A stretch of DNA of 51,976 bases, from assembly GCA_035548055.1 (NCBI GenBank), contig DASZTL010000104.1:1-51976 (forward strand). The letters are read 5' to 3'. Source of the DNA: DASZTV01 sp035548055. Lineage in GTDB: Bacteria > Actinomycetota > Actinomycetes > JAFAQI01. The notes beneath the pieces were generated by a model that saw only the letters and a program-made list of their open reading frames with translations, had not been told where the DNA came from and did not search any database. The translations under genes and the position numbers were made by a program. Below, in pieces: positions 25,445 to 33,662 of this stretch. Positions within the stretch are counted from its first letter, which is position 1, and the number at the start of each line of letters is the position of its first letter.

Positions 25445-26251
25445 CTAGCCGAGCGGGAGGCAGGTGGCGCAGAAGTCTTCGCCGAACGGGGTGAGCTCGA
25501 TGCTGCGGCGGATCGTCTTGCCGCGGCCCGCGTCTCTCATCGCCTTGGACACGTCGGGCTGGGCCTCGAGGACCTGGTACCGCAGCCGATCGGCCACCGG
25601 CTCGCGGGAGAACCAGATCAGCCCGAGGCGGAACAGGTTGTTGAGGTAGGCCGGCACGCGGTCGATGTGACGGACCCCTGCCTGTGCGCCGATCATCGTG
25701 AGCCCTGGCGCCACCAAGGTCGTCGCGACGTTGAGTGGTCGGCTGGTTCGCACATCGACTGAAGGCTGCGCGCCTTCGATCGCGAGCAGTCGCAGGATGC
25801 GGCCCTCGTCGGGCGCCAGGTCGGCGAGGATCCGCACGTACGCCGGGTGCAGCTCGTCGTCGTAGGACATGTCGCTGGATCGAAGCAGCAGCTCGCGACC
25901 GATCTCCTTCAGCGGCCGGTCGGCCACGGGCTCCGGCGTCTCGACCGGGAGCACCCGGTTGACCACTCCCACGCCGGGATAGGACGGCTGGTCGCCGATC
26001 CCGAGCACCTGGCGCACGCTCGTGCGGAGCTCGGTGCCGAGCGTCGAGAGCACGGCTCCGGGGGACTGGCCGGAGACGACCGCGCTGAACACCCGGTTGC
26101 CGGTGTTGAGCGCAACGCCGAGGGACCACTCCGTGGTGCGCCACCAAGCCGCGACGGCGAAGCGGGCGAGGGACGGCGCGGCGCGAAGGACGGCCGTCAC
26201 GTCCTGACTGTCGGCGTTGACGACCTCTGGGACGAGGGGTGGCCGGGTCAC
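25445..26251 (-). CDS. Abi-alpha (DUF4393) family protein
   Basis: About 268 residues. The N-terminal 100 residues are helical with a short hydrophobic patch (SLARFAVAAWWRTTEWSLGV). The DUF4393/Abi-alpha core follows: SYDDELHPAYVRILADLAPD with EGRILRLLAIEG, then LNNLFRLGLIWFSREPV and a C-terminal IRRSIELTPFGEDFCATCL. The family takes its name from a Listeria plasmid protein reported to give abortive phage infection; most members are uncharacterised. The start is uncertain. GTG 26251 lies 4 bp after the DUF445 stop; TTG 26272 would overlap it; neither has a good ribosome-binding site. It is almost certainly co-translated with DUF445. Confidence 0.75.
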   Translation of the reverse strand: MTRPPLVPEVVNADSQDVTAVLRAAPSLARFAVAAWWRTTEWSLGVALNTGNRVFSAVVSGQSPGAVLSTLGTELRTSVRQVLGIGDQPSYPGVGVVNRVLPVETPEPVADRPLKEIGRELLLRSSDMSYDDELHPAYVRILADLAPDEGRILRLLAIEGAQPSVDVRTSRPLNVATTLVAPGLTMIGAQAGVRHIDRVPAYLNNLFRLGLIWFSREPVADRLRYQVLEAQPDVSKAMRDAGRGKTIRRSIELTPFGEDFCATCLPLG

Positions 26252-26255
26252 CGCA

Positions 26256-27527
26256 TCAGCCGAAGATCGCAAGATGAATCAAGCCGGCGCCGAACCCGAG
26301 GACGGCGCCGTGCAGGTACAGCAGCCACTCGTCCTCCTTGATCGCCGTCCGCAGCATCTCGGCGAAGTCGTGCGGAGCCATTGTGCGCATGCGTGCGGCG
26401 AGCAGGGTGAAGATGGCCTTGTTCTGACGGGCGCCGAACTCCGGATCGTTGAAGGGCGTCATCGTGTAGGCGACGGCCTCGGTCGCGAGTGACTCGCGGA
26501 TCGCGTCGTACTGCCTCGAGCCGAGCGCGACCCGCACCAGGCCCGATGCGCGTCCCAGCGAGTCGTCGACGGCAGGCCGGAGCGCGTTCTCGATCAGCTG
26601 ACGGGTGCGATCGGCGCGCGGCCCGTTCATCAGGTCGTCGCCGATGTTCGCAATCGTCACGATGTCGTTCGCGATGATGCTCGCGTAGACATCGGCGACC
26701 TCGGGCTGCCGGCGCATGAACAGACCGTGGAAGGTCATCTTGAGGAACCGGCGTGGGGCGACCGGCTCGAAGATCATCCAGATCCCGATCAGGTTCGTGG
26801 CGTACCCGATGAGCACACCGCCGATCGGCAGCAGGTACCACGCGTGCGGAAAGGTGTCGGTGATGAAGGCGAGCGGGACGCCGAGCAGCAGACCGAAGAC
26901 GAAGCCGAAGTTCTGGATGAACGTCAGCTCCTTGCGGCCGACATCGAGGAAGATCCGGTTGGCGAGCTCAGGCTGCTGCTCGATCCGCCGGATCACCATC
27001 AGCTTGATGTCGAGCAGCTGGTCGATGTGCTCGCCGATCTCCTGCGTGACCTGACGCACGACATTCGGCAGCTGCTGATCGACCCGGTCGTGGATTGCCT
27101 GGCGGGCGCGTGGCGGCAGGTCACGCCAGAGCTGGCCGTGCTCGCGCTCCAGGATCCGGTCGACCAGGTCGTGCACGTCCTGGCGGGAGTTGACCAGGAT
27201 CTGCTCGGCGATCCGGTCGGGCTCGAGCTGCTCGTAGAACTCCCGTGGGCTGCCGAGCTTCGAGATCCCCTTGTCGACCGCGATGCTGCCCATCTTGGCC
27301 GCGCGGGAAGGGATGATGCCCTGCCACCCGAGGCCGGCCTGCATGATGCCCGGGATCTGCTGGATCTTGCGTGGCAGCAACCCGACGAACGGCGCGAGCG
27401 GCCGGAACCGGATCCCCCGGAAGTGCACCGGATAGAACAGCATGACCACGCCACTCCAGTTCGTGACGTAGCCGATGATCCCGGTGAACAACGGGATCGT
27501 CAGCAGCTTCAAGGTGTGGCCGGACAC
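26256..27527 (-). CDS. DUF445-family membrane protein
   Basis: About 423 residues. The protein starts with a membrane helix and the motif GYVTNWSGVVMLFYPVHFRG. A long soluble helical region (about residues 75-200) follows. A second membrane pair comes next, with the repeat motif GYATNLIGIWMIFEPVAPRR, then a second soluble part and a C-terminal hydrophobic helix. The duplicated G-Y-x-T-N motif is diagnostic of DUF445. Function is unknown. GTG 27527 with GGAGG 4 bp upstream is preferred over the longer frame to 27596. Its partner downstream is the Abi-alpha protein, and fprA is divergent. Confidence 0.88.
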   Translation of the reverse strand: MSGHTLKLLTIPLFTGIIGYVTNWSGVVMLFYPVHFRGIRFRPLAPFVGLLPRKIQQIPGIMQAGLGWQGIIPSRAAKMGSIAVDKGISKLGSPREFYEQLEPDRIAEQILVNSRQDVHDLVDRILEREHGQLWRDLPPRARQAIHDRVDQQLPNVVRQVTQEIGEHIDQLLDIKLMVIRRIEQQPELANRIFLDVGRKELTFIQNFGFVFGLLLGVPLAFITDTFPHAWYLLPIGGVLIGYATNLIGIWMIFEPVAPRRFLKMTFHGLFMRRQPEVADVYASIIANDIVTIANIGDDLMNGPRADRTRQLIENALRPAVDDSLGRASGLVRVALGSRQYDAIRESLATEAVAYTMTPFNDPEFGARQNKAIFTLLAARMRTMAPHDFAEMLRTAIKEDEWLLYLHGAVLGFGAGLIHLAIFG

Positions 27528-27555
27528 GCGTCCTCCACCCCACCCCTCCGCCCGA

Positions 27556-27597
27556 CAAAGGGTGACGACCGGAGTCGCCGGCCCTCTTTGGGTCACC
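27556..27597. promoter_or_regulatory. Overlapping alternative inverted repeats in the DUF445/fprA divergent region
   Basis: CAAAGGG (27556-27562) can pair with CCCTCTTTG (27582-27590) through a 2-nt bulge. Alternatively GGTGAC (27561-27566) pairs with GTCACC (27592-27597). The two pairings share bases 27561-27562 and are mutually exclusive. The site lies in the 113-bp divergent space, so it may be an operator or a switchable leader structure. Confidence 0.35.
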
Positions 27598-27640
27598 TGT
27601 TCGCGCCCCGACGTCCGCCGGTTTCGCTTGTTTTAGCAGA

Positions 27641-28954
27641 ATGTTTGATGTGACGGATGCTGCCGCAACGCTTCGGGTCGCCGTGATCGGCGCCGGTCCC
27701 GCGGGGATCTACACCGCAGATGCGTTGTGTGCACAGACGGATGTGCCGGTCCAGGTTCACGTATACGACCGCCTGCCCGCGCCGTTCGGGCTGCTGCGCT
27801 ACGGGGTTGCCCCTGACCACATCAAGATGAAGAACCTCGCCGCCACGCTGCAGCGGATCATCGAACACGACAACGTCGGGTTCCGCGGAAACGTTGACGT
27901 GGGCAGAGATGTCACCGTGCCGGAGCTGCTCGCGGACTACCACGCGATCGTCTACACCTACGGTGCCTCCATCGACCGCAAGCTGGGCATCCCGGGGGAG
28001 GATCTGCCGGGCAGCATCGCGGCCACGGCATTCGTCAACTGGTACAGCGGTCATCCGGACTTCATCGAACCGTTTTCGCTGGAGGCGACCAGTGCCGTGG
28101 TGATCGGCCTGGGCAACGTCGCGATCGACGTCGCTCGGGTCATCGTCCGTGACCCCGAGGAGATGGCGGCAACCGACGTTCCGGACGACGTGCTGGCGGT
28201 TCTTCGCGCGTCCTCGCTCACCGACGTCCACATCGTCGGACGGCGTGGTCCGGAGCATGCCAAGTTCACCATCAAGGAGCTTCGCGAGATGGGCGAGCTC
28301 GCCGGTGTCGACGTGGTAGTCGACCCGGCCGAGGTCGATGAGGTGGAGTCCGACGACAAGGACGTCAAGCGCAACCTCGACGTGTTCAAGGAGTGGGCGC
28401 ACCGTCCGCTCGCCGGCGGAAAGCGCAAGCTCCACTTCCATTTCCACTCGCGTCCCGCCGAGATCGTCGGCACCGACCGGGTCGAGGCATTGCGTTGCGA
28501 GCGCCCGGACGGGGCTACGTACGACATCCCCGCGCAGCTCGTGTTTCGGTCCGTCGGCTACATCGGTACGCCGATGCCGGGCGTGCCGTTCGACGAGACG
28601 TCCAACGTCATCCCCAACGATGACCACCGGGTGATCGGCGGGTGCGTCGAGGTCGGTGAGTACACCTGCGGCTGGATCGGACGCGGCGCGACCGGGGTGA
28701 TCGGAACGAACCGCAGCGATGCGAAGGCGGCTGTGGCCTCGCTGCTCGCGGACACCGACAAGCTGCTCGCCCGCGCGGTGACGCCGCACTCGGTGGCGGC
28801 GCTGCTCAGCGGGCGTGGCGTCGCGGTCGTCGAGCTCGCCGGATGGAACGCGATCGACGCGGCCGAGGTCGCGCGGGGCGCCGGCCGCGGCAATACCCGG
28901 GTCAAGCTGTCGCTCTGGGAAGAGCTGCTTGCCGCGGCCTCGGCGCGGTCCTAG
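27641..28954 (+). CDS. FprA-type ferredoxin/adrenodoxin-like NADP reductase
   Basis: A 437-residue FAD flavoprotein of the adrenodoxin-reductase type. VAVIGAGPAGIYTADAL is the FAD Rossmann motif. PFGLLRYGVAPDH is the family signature. AVVIGLGNVAIDVARV is the NADP-binding loop, followed by VGRRGPEHAKFTIKELREMG, and GWIGRGATGVIGTNRSDAKA closes the FAD site. It moves electrons between NADPH and ferredoxin, for cytochrome P450s or other iron-sulfur partners. No Shine-Dalgarno precedes the ATG, so the message may be leaderless. The start of the CopC-CopD fusion follows by about 20 bp. Confidence 0.93.
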   Translation: MFDVTDAAATLRVAVIGAGPAGIYTADALCAQTDVPVQVHVYDRLPAPFGLLRYGVAPDHIKMKNLAATLQRIIEHDNVGFRGNVDVGRDVTVPELLADYHAIVYTYGASIDRKLGIPGEDLPGSIAATAFVNWYSGHPDFIEPFSLEATSAVVIGLGNVAIDVARVIVRDPEEMAATDVPDDVLAVLRASSLTDVHIVGRRGPEHAKFTIKELREMGELAGVDVVVDPAEVDEVESDDKDVKRNLDVFKEWAHRPLAGGKRKLHFHFHSRPAEIVGTDRVEALRCERPDGATYDIPAQLVFRSVGYIGTPMPGVPFDETSNVIPNDDHRVIGGCVEVGEYTCGWIGRGATGVIGTNRSDAKAAVASLLADTDKLLARAVTPHSVAALLSGRGVAVVELAGWNAIDAAEVARGAGRGNTRVKLSLWEELLAAASARS

Positions 28955-28973
28955 CGCCGACGTGTCGGCGTTC

Positions 28974-30602
28974 ATGCGAGGTGGGCAGCGGCTCGCGGTT
29001 CTCCTCGTGGCGACGGCGGCGTGCCTGCTCGCGCTCGGTGCTCCCGCCTTCGCTCACGCCGTGCTCGAACACAGCACCCCGCCGGCCGGCAGCGTCCTCA
29101 AGCAGTCGCCGGACGAGCTGTCGCTGACGTTCGGCGAGAGCGTCATAGCGTCCAGCCAGGCGATTCGGCTCTACGACGATCACCTGGGTGAGGTGCCGCT
29201 CGGTGATGTCACCCATCCGGCGGGTCGCGGTGACATCGTCGTCGCCCCCGTCACGCACCGCCTTCATCCGGGGACCTACACCGTCACCTGGCGGATCACC
29301 TCCGCGGACACCCACGTCGTGTCCGGCTCGTTCACCTTCTCGGTCGGACATGCCACCACGGTCAGCGGCGTCCCGCCCTCGGAAGGCGATAGCTCTGAGA
29401 CCGGTCCGCTGGAATCCGTCGTTCGCGGGCTCGGCTATGCGGGCTTGGTCACGGGCCCGGGGGCCCTGGTCGTCATCGTGTGGTTGTGGCCAGCCGGACT
29501 GGCGCGGCGGCGGATCAGGCGGTTGGTGATCGGCGGCGGTGTGCTGCTTGCGGTCGCCACCATCGCCGGCGTTGTGGTGCAGGGCGCGGACGCGGCCGGC
29601 GTGTCGCTCGGCCACGGGTTCGACGGGTCCGCGCTGCGACTTGGCATGGCCGGTCACTTCGGACGTGCCGCCGCGGCACGACTGGTGCTGTTGATCGTCA
29701 TCGCCGAGCTGGCGATCCTCGGTCGGGCGGGAGGTCGGGTACCCGCCCTGCGGATCACCGTCGTCGCGGCGGCGCTAGCCGCGACCTGGCCGTACGCCGG
29801 TCATTCCGGGACCGGTGACCTGGCTCCGCTGGCGTTCGTCGCGGACTGGGTCCACGTCGCGGCGATGGCGACCTGGCTCGGTGGTCTCGCGATGCTGCTA
29901 GCCGGTCCCCTGCGTGGCGGCGGTGCGGCGAGCTCAGCGACCGAGCCGGCGGCGGTGACGGGTGCGTTCTCCGAGTGGGCGCTGAACGCGGTCACCTTGC
30001 TGGTCGCGACCGGGCTGTTCGCCGCATGGCGAAATGTTCGTGAGCTCGGCGCGTTGACGGCGACTCACTACGGGCACCTGCTGTTGTGGAAGACAGGCTT
30101 CGTGGTGGCGGTGCTCTTCCTGGCGCGTCTTTCGCGCCGACACGTGGCGGGTCGTGACGGTGCCGACCTGGGCGGGCAGCTGTGGCTGCGGCGGGCCGTC
30201 GGTGCCGAGACGTTCGGCGCGGTGGTGATCCTCGCGATCACGGGATTCCTCACTGGCACCCCACCTGCCTCGCAGACCTATGCGCCGGCATTCACCCGGA
30301 CGGCGACCGACAGCGGGATCACGGTGGTGGTCCACGTCGATCGGACCGGTGTGGGTACGACACGTCTGGTGGTGTCGACCACTCGCGGCGGCGAGGTGCA
30401 GCGCATCACGCAAATCGAGGGTTCGCTCTCGGAGCTCGACCCGCCAGTCGGGCCGCTCCCGGTGAGCTTCAAGGGTGCCGGCCCGGGTCGCGAAGTGGCC
30501 GCGTTAACCTTTCCTGACGCCGGGGACTGGTCGCTCGAGCTCCGCGTTCAGACCTCCGCGATCACCGCGATCGCGGTCGCGACGACGATTCACGTTCGAT
30601 AA
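28974..30602 (+). CDS. CopC-CopD fusion copper-handling protein
   Basis: About 542 residues. A signal peptide ends at AFA, leaving His28 as mature residue 1 (HAVLEHSTPPAGS). With DTH (Asp112, His114) this gives the Cu(II) site of CopC. The CopC beta-barrel covers residues 28-125. After a short linker (residues about 125-140), about eight membrane helices form the CopD domain (residues about 145-430), with GHSGTGDLAPLAFVADWVHV and HYGHLLLWKTGFVVAVLFLA carrying His residues. A soluble C-terminal beta domain (about 440-542) follows. Such fusions import or buffer copper across the membrane. Start ATG 28974 is used; GTG 28962 is equally in frame. It is followed by YcnI. Confidence 0.93.
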   Translation: MRGGQRLAVLLVATAACLLALGAPAFAHAVLEHSTPPAGSVLKQSPDELSLTFGESVIASSQAIRLYDDHLGEVPLGDVTHPAGRGDIVVAPVTHRLHPGTYTVTWRITSADTHVVSGSFTFSVGHATTVSGVPPSEGDSSETGPLESVVRGLGYAGLVTGPGALVVIVWLWPAGLARRRIRRLVIGGGVLLAVATIAGVVVQGADAAGVSLGHGFDGSALRLGMAGHFGRAAAARLVLLIVIAELAILGRAGGRVPALRITVVAAALAATWPYAGHSGTGDLAPLAFVADWVHVAAMATWLGGLAMLLAGPLRGGGAASSATEPAAVTGAFSEWALNAVTLLVATGLFAAWRNVRELGALTATHYGHLLLWKTGFVVAVLFLARLSRRHVAGRDGADLGGQLWLRRAVGAETFGAVVILAITGFLTGTPPASQTYAPAFTRTATDSGITVVVHVDRTGVGTTRLVVSTTRGGEVQRITQIEGSLSELDPPVGPLPVSFKGAGPGREVAALTFPDAGDWSLELRVQTSAITAIAVATTIHVR

Positions 30603-30625
30603 GAGACACCTGGAGCAAGGTAGCC

Positions 30626-31297
30626 ATGTTCACTCCGCGCGCCCGCGATCTATCCGTCGCGGTGGTGACGGGGCTAGGACTCGTGGTCGCGGCCGCGGCA
30701 CCTGCCGCGGCACATGTGACGGTGCACCCGACGTCGGAACCGGCCGGCACGTCGTACTCGGTACTGACCTTCCGCGTGCCCAACGAGATGGACGATGCCC
30801 GCACCGTGAAGGTCGAGATCGTGCTTCCGACCTCGACCCCTATCAGCGGAGTCTCGGTCCGACCTGTCCCCGGATGGCATGCCCGGGTCAAGACCGTCAC
30901 GCTGGCCAAACCCATCCAGACGAATCACGGCGAGCTCACTGTCGCACCGTCTCGGATCATCTGGAGCGGCGGCGACATCCCGGTTGGCGGCTACCAGGAC
31001 TTCGACGTGTCGGTCGGGCAGGTGCCGGACCAACCCGGCCCGCTGGTGTTCAAGGCGCTGCAGACCTACAGCAACGGCAAGGTCGTGCGATGGATCGAGA
31101 CGGCGCCCGCGGGCTCGCCGGAACCGGAGCATCCCGCGCCGACGTTGCTGCTGACCGCTAGGGGCGTCGCGAACGAGTCGGCGGGCTCATCGGCCGGCAA
31201 CGGCGCAGATCGCGGTCTGGCGATCGCGGCTTTCGCTGTCGCCCTCGTTGCGCTCTGGCTGGCCGTCGCGGGCCGGGTCAGGCGCCCGCCGGGCTGA
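30626..31297 (+). CDS. YcnI-like (DUF1775) copper-binding protein
   Basis: A 223-residue exported protein. The signal peptide ends at PAAA, leaving His30 as mature residue 1 in HVTVHPTSEPAGTSY. N-terminal His is a copper ligand in YcnI. The DUF1775 fold follows (FRVPNEMDDARTVKVEIVLP, PGWHARVKTV, IIWSGGDIPVGGYQDFDVSV). A C-terminal membrane helix (about residues 195-215) anchors it outside the cell. It sits 23 bp after the CopC-CopD gene, the same pairing as B. subtilis ycnJ-ycnI. The last 20 bp overlap the end of the opposing ECF S-component gene. Confidence 0.92.
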   Translation: MFTPRARDLSVAVVTGLGLVVAAAAPAAAHVTVHPTSEPAGTSYSVLTFRVPNEMDDARTVKVEIVLPTSTPISGVSVRPVPGWHARVKTVTLAKPIQTNHGELTVAPSRIIWSGGDIPVGGYQDFDVSVGQVPDQPGPLVFKALQTYSNGKVVRWIETAPAGSPEPEHPAPTLLLTARGVANESAGSSAGNGADRGLAIAAFAVALVALWLAVAGRVRRPPG

Positions 31298-32084
31298 ACT
31301 CGACAGGCGCCGTGAACGCCGCTTTGCGTGCGGCGCGGCGGAATGTCCGCAGCGCGGCCGGACCCACGATGCAGATCGCCGCAAAGTTCGTGATTGCGCG
31401 ACCGGTGTCCCATCCCAGCGAGGTGGTCGCGTCGAAGACCAGGTAGTGGTGCCACTGGGTCGCCAGCGATGCGCCCGGCACGTAGGCGATCGAGCTGCCC
31501 GGGTCCAGCGAGAAAGGCCAGAACGAGAGGTTGGACAAGAAGCCGTAGGCATAACCCGCGACCGCCCCGTACGCCGCGAGCATCGCGATCTCCGCCTTAC
31601 CGCGCAGCTGGGGCAGGCAACCCGAGAACAGCCCGATCCATGCGCAGGCGAACATCTGGTACGGCATCCATGGCCCGACGCCGGCGGTGATCAGCGCTGA
31701 TCCGAACAGCGTCGTGCAGCCCAGCGCGAAGCCGAACCCGGGTCCGAAGACCCGGCCGGCGAGGATGATCGTGAAGAAGACGAACTCGATGCCTGCGGTG
31801 CCCGCGTCGAGTGGCCGCAGCGCGGCGCCGATCGCAGACAGGACGCCGAGCATCGCGATGGCCTTGGCGTCGATGTTGCCGCTCGCGACCTCGGCGAACA
31901 GGACGGCCAGCACGAGCGAGAGCAGCACGCCGAACATGAGCAGAGGCGTGTAGGTCGTGCCGAAGTGGTTGGGTGCGACGACGAACGGCCAGAAGAAGGA
32001 GATGAAGCCGATGAACGTCGCCATCACGATCACGGCCGTTGCCCGACCCCGCAGGGGGACCGCGACCACCCGGTCGGAAGCCAC
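31278..32084 (-). CDS. ECF transporter S (substrate-binding) component
   Basis: A 268-residue integral membrane protein with about six or seven helices and short loops. It is the third gene of an EcfT-EcfAA'-S operon and starts at GTG directly after the ATPase stop (TGA-GTG). The segment RPLDAGTAGIEFVFFTIILA with GRVFGPGFGFALGCTTLFGS has the Gly/Ala-rich helix packing of S components. WMPYQMFACAWIGLFSG is also typical. The vitamin or metal recognised cannot be read. Cobalamin or a precursor is one guess from similar dedicated actinobacterial systems, but no riboswitch was seen upstream. It converges with ycnI, with a 20-bp overlap. Confidence 0.85.
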   Translation of the reverse strand: MASDRVVAVPLRGRATAVIVMATFIGFISFFWPFVVAPNHFGTTYTPLLMFGVLLSLVLAVLFAEVASGNIDAKAIAMLGVLSAIGAALRPLDAGTAGIEFVFFTIILAGRVFGPGFGFALGCTTLFGSALITAGVGPWMPYQMFACAWIGLFSGCLPQLRGKAEIAMLAAYGAVAGYAYGFLSNLSFWPFSLDPGSSIAYVPGASLATQWHHYLVFDATTSLGWDTGRAITNFAAICIVGPAALRTFRRAARKAAFTAPVEFSPAGA

Positions 32085-33662
32085 TCAGCTCGCCGCCTGT
32101 TCGAGGGCGTCCTCGACCGCTTCGACGGTGAGGAATGCGAGCGGCGAGAGGATCTTCGCGACCTGCGGCGCGAAGGCCGGTGAAGCGACGACGACCTCGG
32201 CGGTGGGCCCGTCGGCTACGACGTCACCGTCGCCCATCACGACAACCCGGTCGGCGGTCGAGGCGACGAACTCGACGTCGTGGGTCGCGACGACCAGCGC
32301 GCGTCCTTCTCGGGCGAGGTCGTGAAGCACGCCGCGGAGTGACCGCTTTGCGGCGTAGTCCAGGCCGCGGGTCGGCTCGTCCAGCAAGACGACCGTGGGT
32401 CCGGCGCGGAGCTGGATCGCAAGGACCAGGGCGAGCCGTTGGCCTTCCGAGAGGTCGCGCGGGTGGATGTGGTCCGGGATCCCGGGCGCGATGCGGTCGA
32501 GCAGCGTGCGCGCCTTCGTGCGTTCGTCGGAGCCGGCCTCGCGATCGGCGGTGTCGAGCTCTGCCCGCACGGTGTCGAGGTAGAGCAGGTCAGCCGGCGT
32601 CTGCGGTACCAGTCCGACGCGCCCCGCGGTCTCGACCGCGCCGGCTTGCCGCCGGCCCGCCCCCTGGATCGCCCACAGCAGCGAGGACTTGCCCGAGCCG
32701 TTGCGCCCCATCAGGGCCGTCACCGTCCCGGCGGTGAGATGGAGATCCACCCCACGGACCGCGACGGTGTCGCCGTACCGAACGACGATGCCTCGGGCTG
32801 CCAGCAGCGGGTCCGCCGTGGCGCCGGGGGCGCGGGGCACCGGCACCAGGCCGGCGAGACGGTCTCGCACCGGGCCCGCGCGACGTCGCGCGTCGCGGAC
32901 CGACATCGGCAGCGGCGTCCAGTGCAGCAACCGGCCGAGCTCGATGACCGGAGGCGCGATCGAGGTCCGTTGGAAGACATCTGCTGGATCCCCGGCGACA
33001 GCAGTGCCGTCACCGGGGAGGTGGATGACGCGGTCGGCGTACTGCACGACCCGTTCCAGCCGATGCTCGGCCAGCAGGACGGTGACTCCGAGATCGTGCA
33101 CGATCCGGGTGATGGCCGCGAGCACGTCCTCGGCAGCCGTCGGATCGAGTGCCGATGTCGGTTCGTCGAGCACCAAGACCTTGGAGTGGCTGGTCAGTGC
33201 GGCGCCGATCGCCACCCGCTGCTGCTGGCCACCGGACAGGTCGTGCAGTGGTCGGCGTCGTAGATCCGCGAGGCCGAGCAGGTCGAGCGTCTCCTCGACC
33301 CGCTTGCGCATGACGTCGGGGGCCAGGCCCAGCTGCTCCATCGTGTAGGCCAGCTCGTCCTCGACGGTGTCCGTCACGAAGCCGGACAGCGGATCCTGCC
33401 CGACGAGACCGACGAGGTGCGCCAGGTCGCGCGGCGGGTGCTCGCTGGTTCGCAGCCCACCGACCCGGACCTCACCGGCGAGGTGCCCGCCGGTGAAGTG
33501 GGGGACCAGACCGTTCACCGCGCCGAGCAGCGTGGACTTGCCGACCCCGGTCGCCCCGACCACGAGACACAGCTCGCCTTCGTCGATCCGAAGGCTGACG
33601 TCGCGAAGCACGGGCGCGGAGCTGCCGGGGTAGGTGATGGTCACCCGGTCGAACTCGATCAC
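32085..33662 (-). CDS. Fused ECF transporter ATPases EcfA-EcfA'
   Basis: A 525-residue protein with two ABC ATPase domains in one chain. Domain 1 (residues about 1-230) has Walker A GATGVGKST, signature LSGGQQQRVAIGAAL and Walker B VLVLDEPTSALD. A linker (about 230-280) follows. Domain 2 has Walker A GRNGSGKSS, signature LSEGQRLALVLAIQL and Walker B VVLLDEPTRGLD. Both active sites look intact. It energises the EcfT/S complex at the membrane. GTG 33662 is the start (GGGAG 7 bp upstream, GTGA overlap with ecfT); the frame is open far upstream but only as antisense-like sequence inside ecfT. Confidence 0.93.
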   Translation of the reverse strand: MIEFDRVTITYPGSSAPVLRDVSLRIDEGELCLVVGATGVGKSTLLGAVNGLVPHFTGGHLAGEVRVGGLRTSEHPPRDLAHLVGLVGQDPLSGFVTDTVEDELAYTMEQLGLAPDVMRKRVEETLDLLGLADLRRRPLHDLSGGQQQRVAIGAALTSHSKVLVLDEPTSALDPTAAEDVLAAITRIVHDLGVTVLLAEHRLERVVQYADRVIHLPGDGTAVAGDPADVFQRTSIAPPVIELGRLLHWTPLPMSVRDARRRAGPVRDRLAGLVPVPRAPGATADPLLAARGIVVRYGDTVAVRGVDLHLTAGTVTALMGRNGSGKSSLLWAIQGAGRRQAGAVETAGRVGLVPQTPADLLYLDTVRAELDTADREAGSDERTKARTLLDRIAPGIPDHIHPRDLSEGQRLALVLAIQLRAGPTVVLLDEPTRGLDYAAKRSLRGVLHDLAREGRALVVATHDVEFVASTADRVVVMGDGDVVADGPTAEVVVASPAFAPQVAKILSPLAFLTVEAVEDALEQAAS

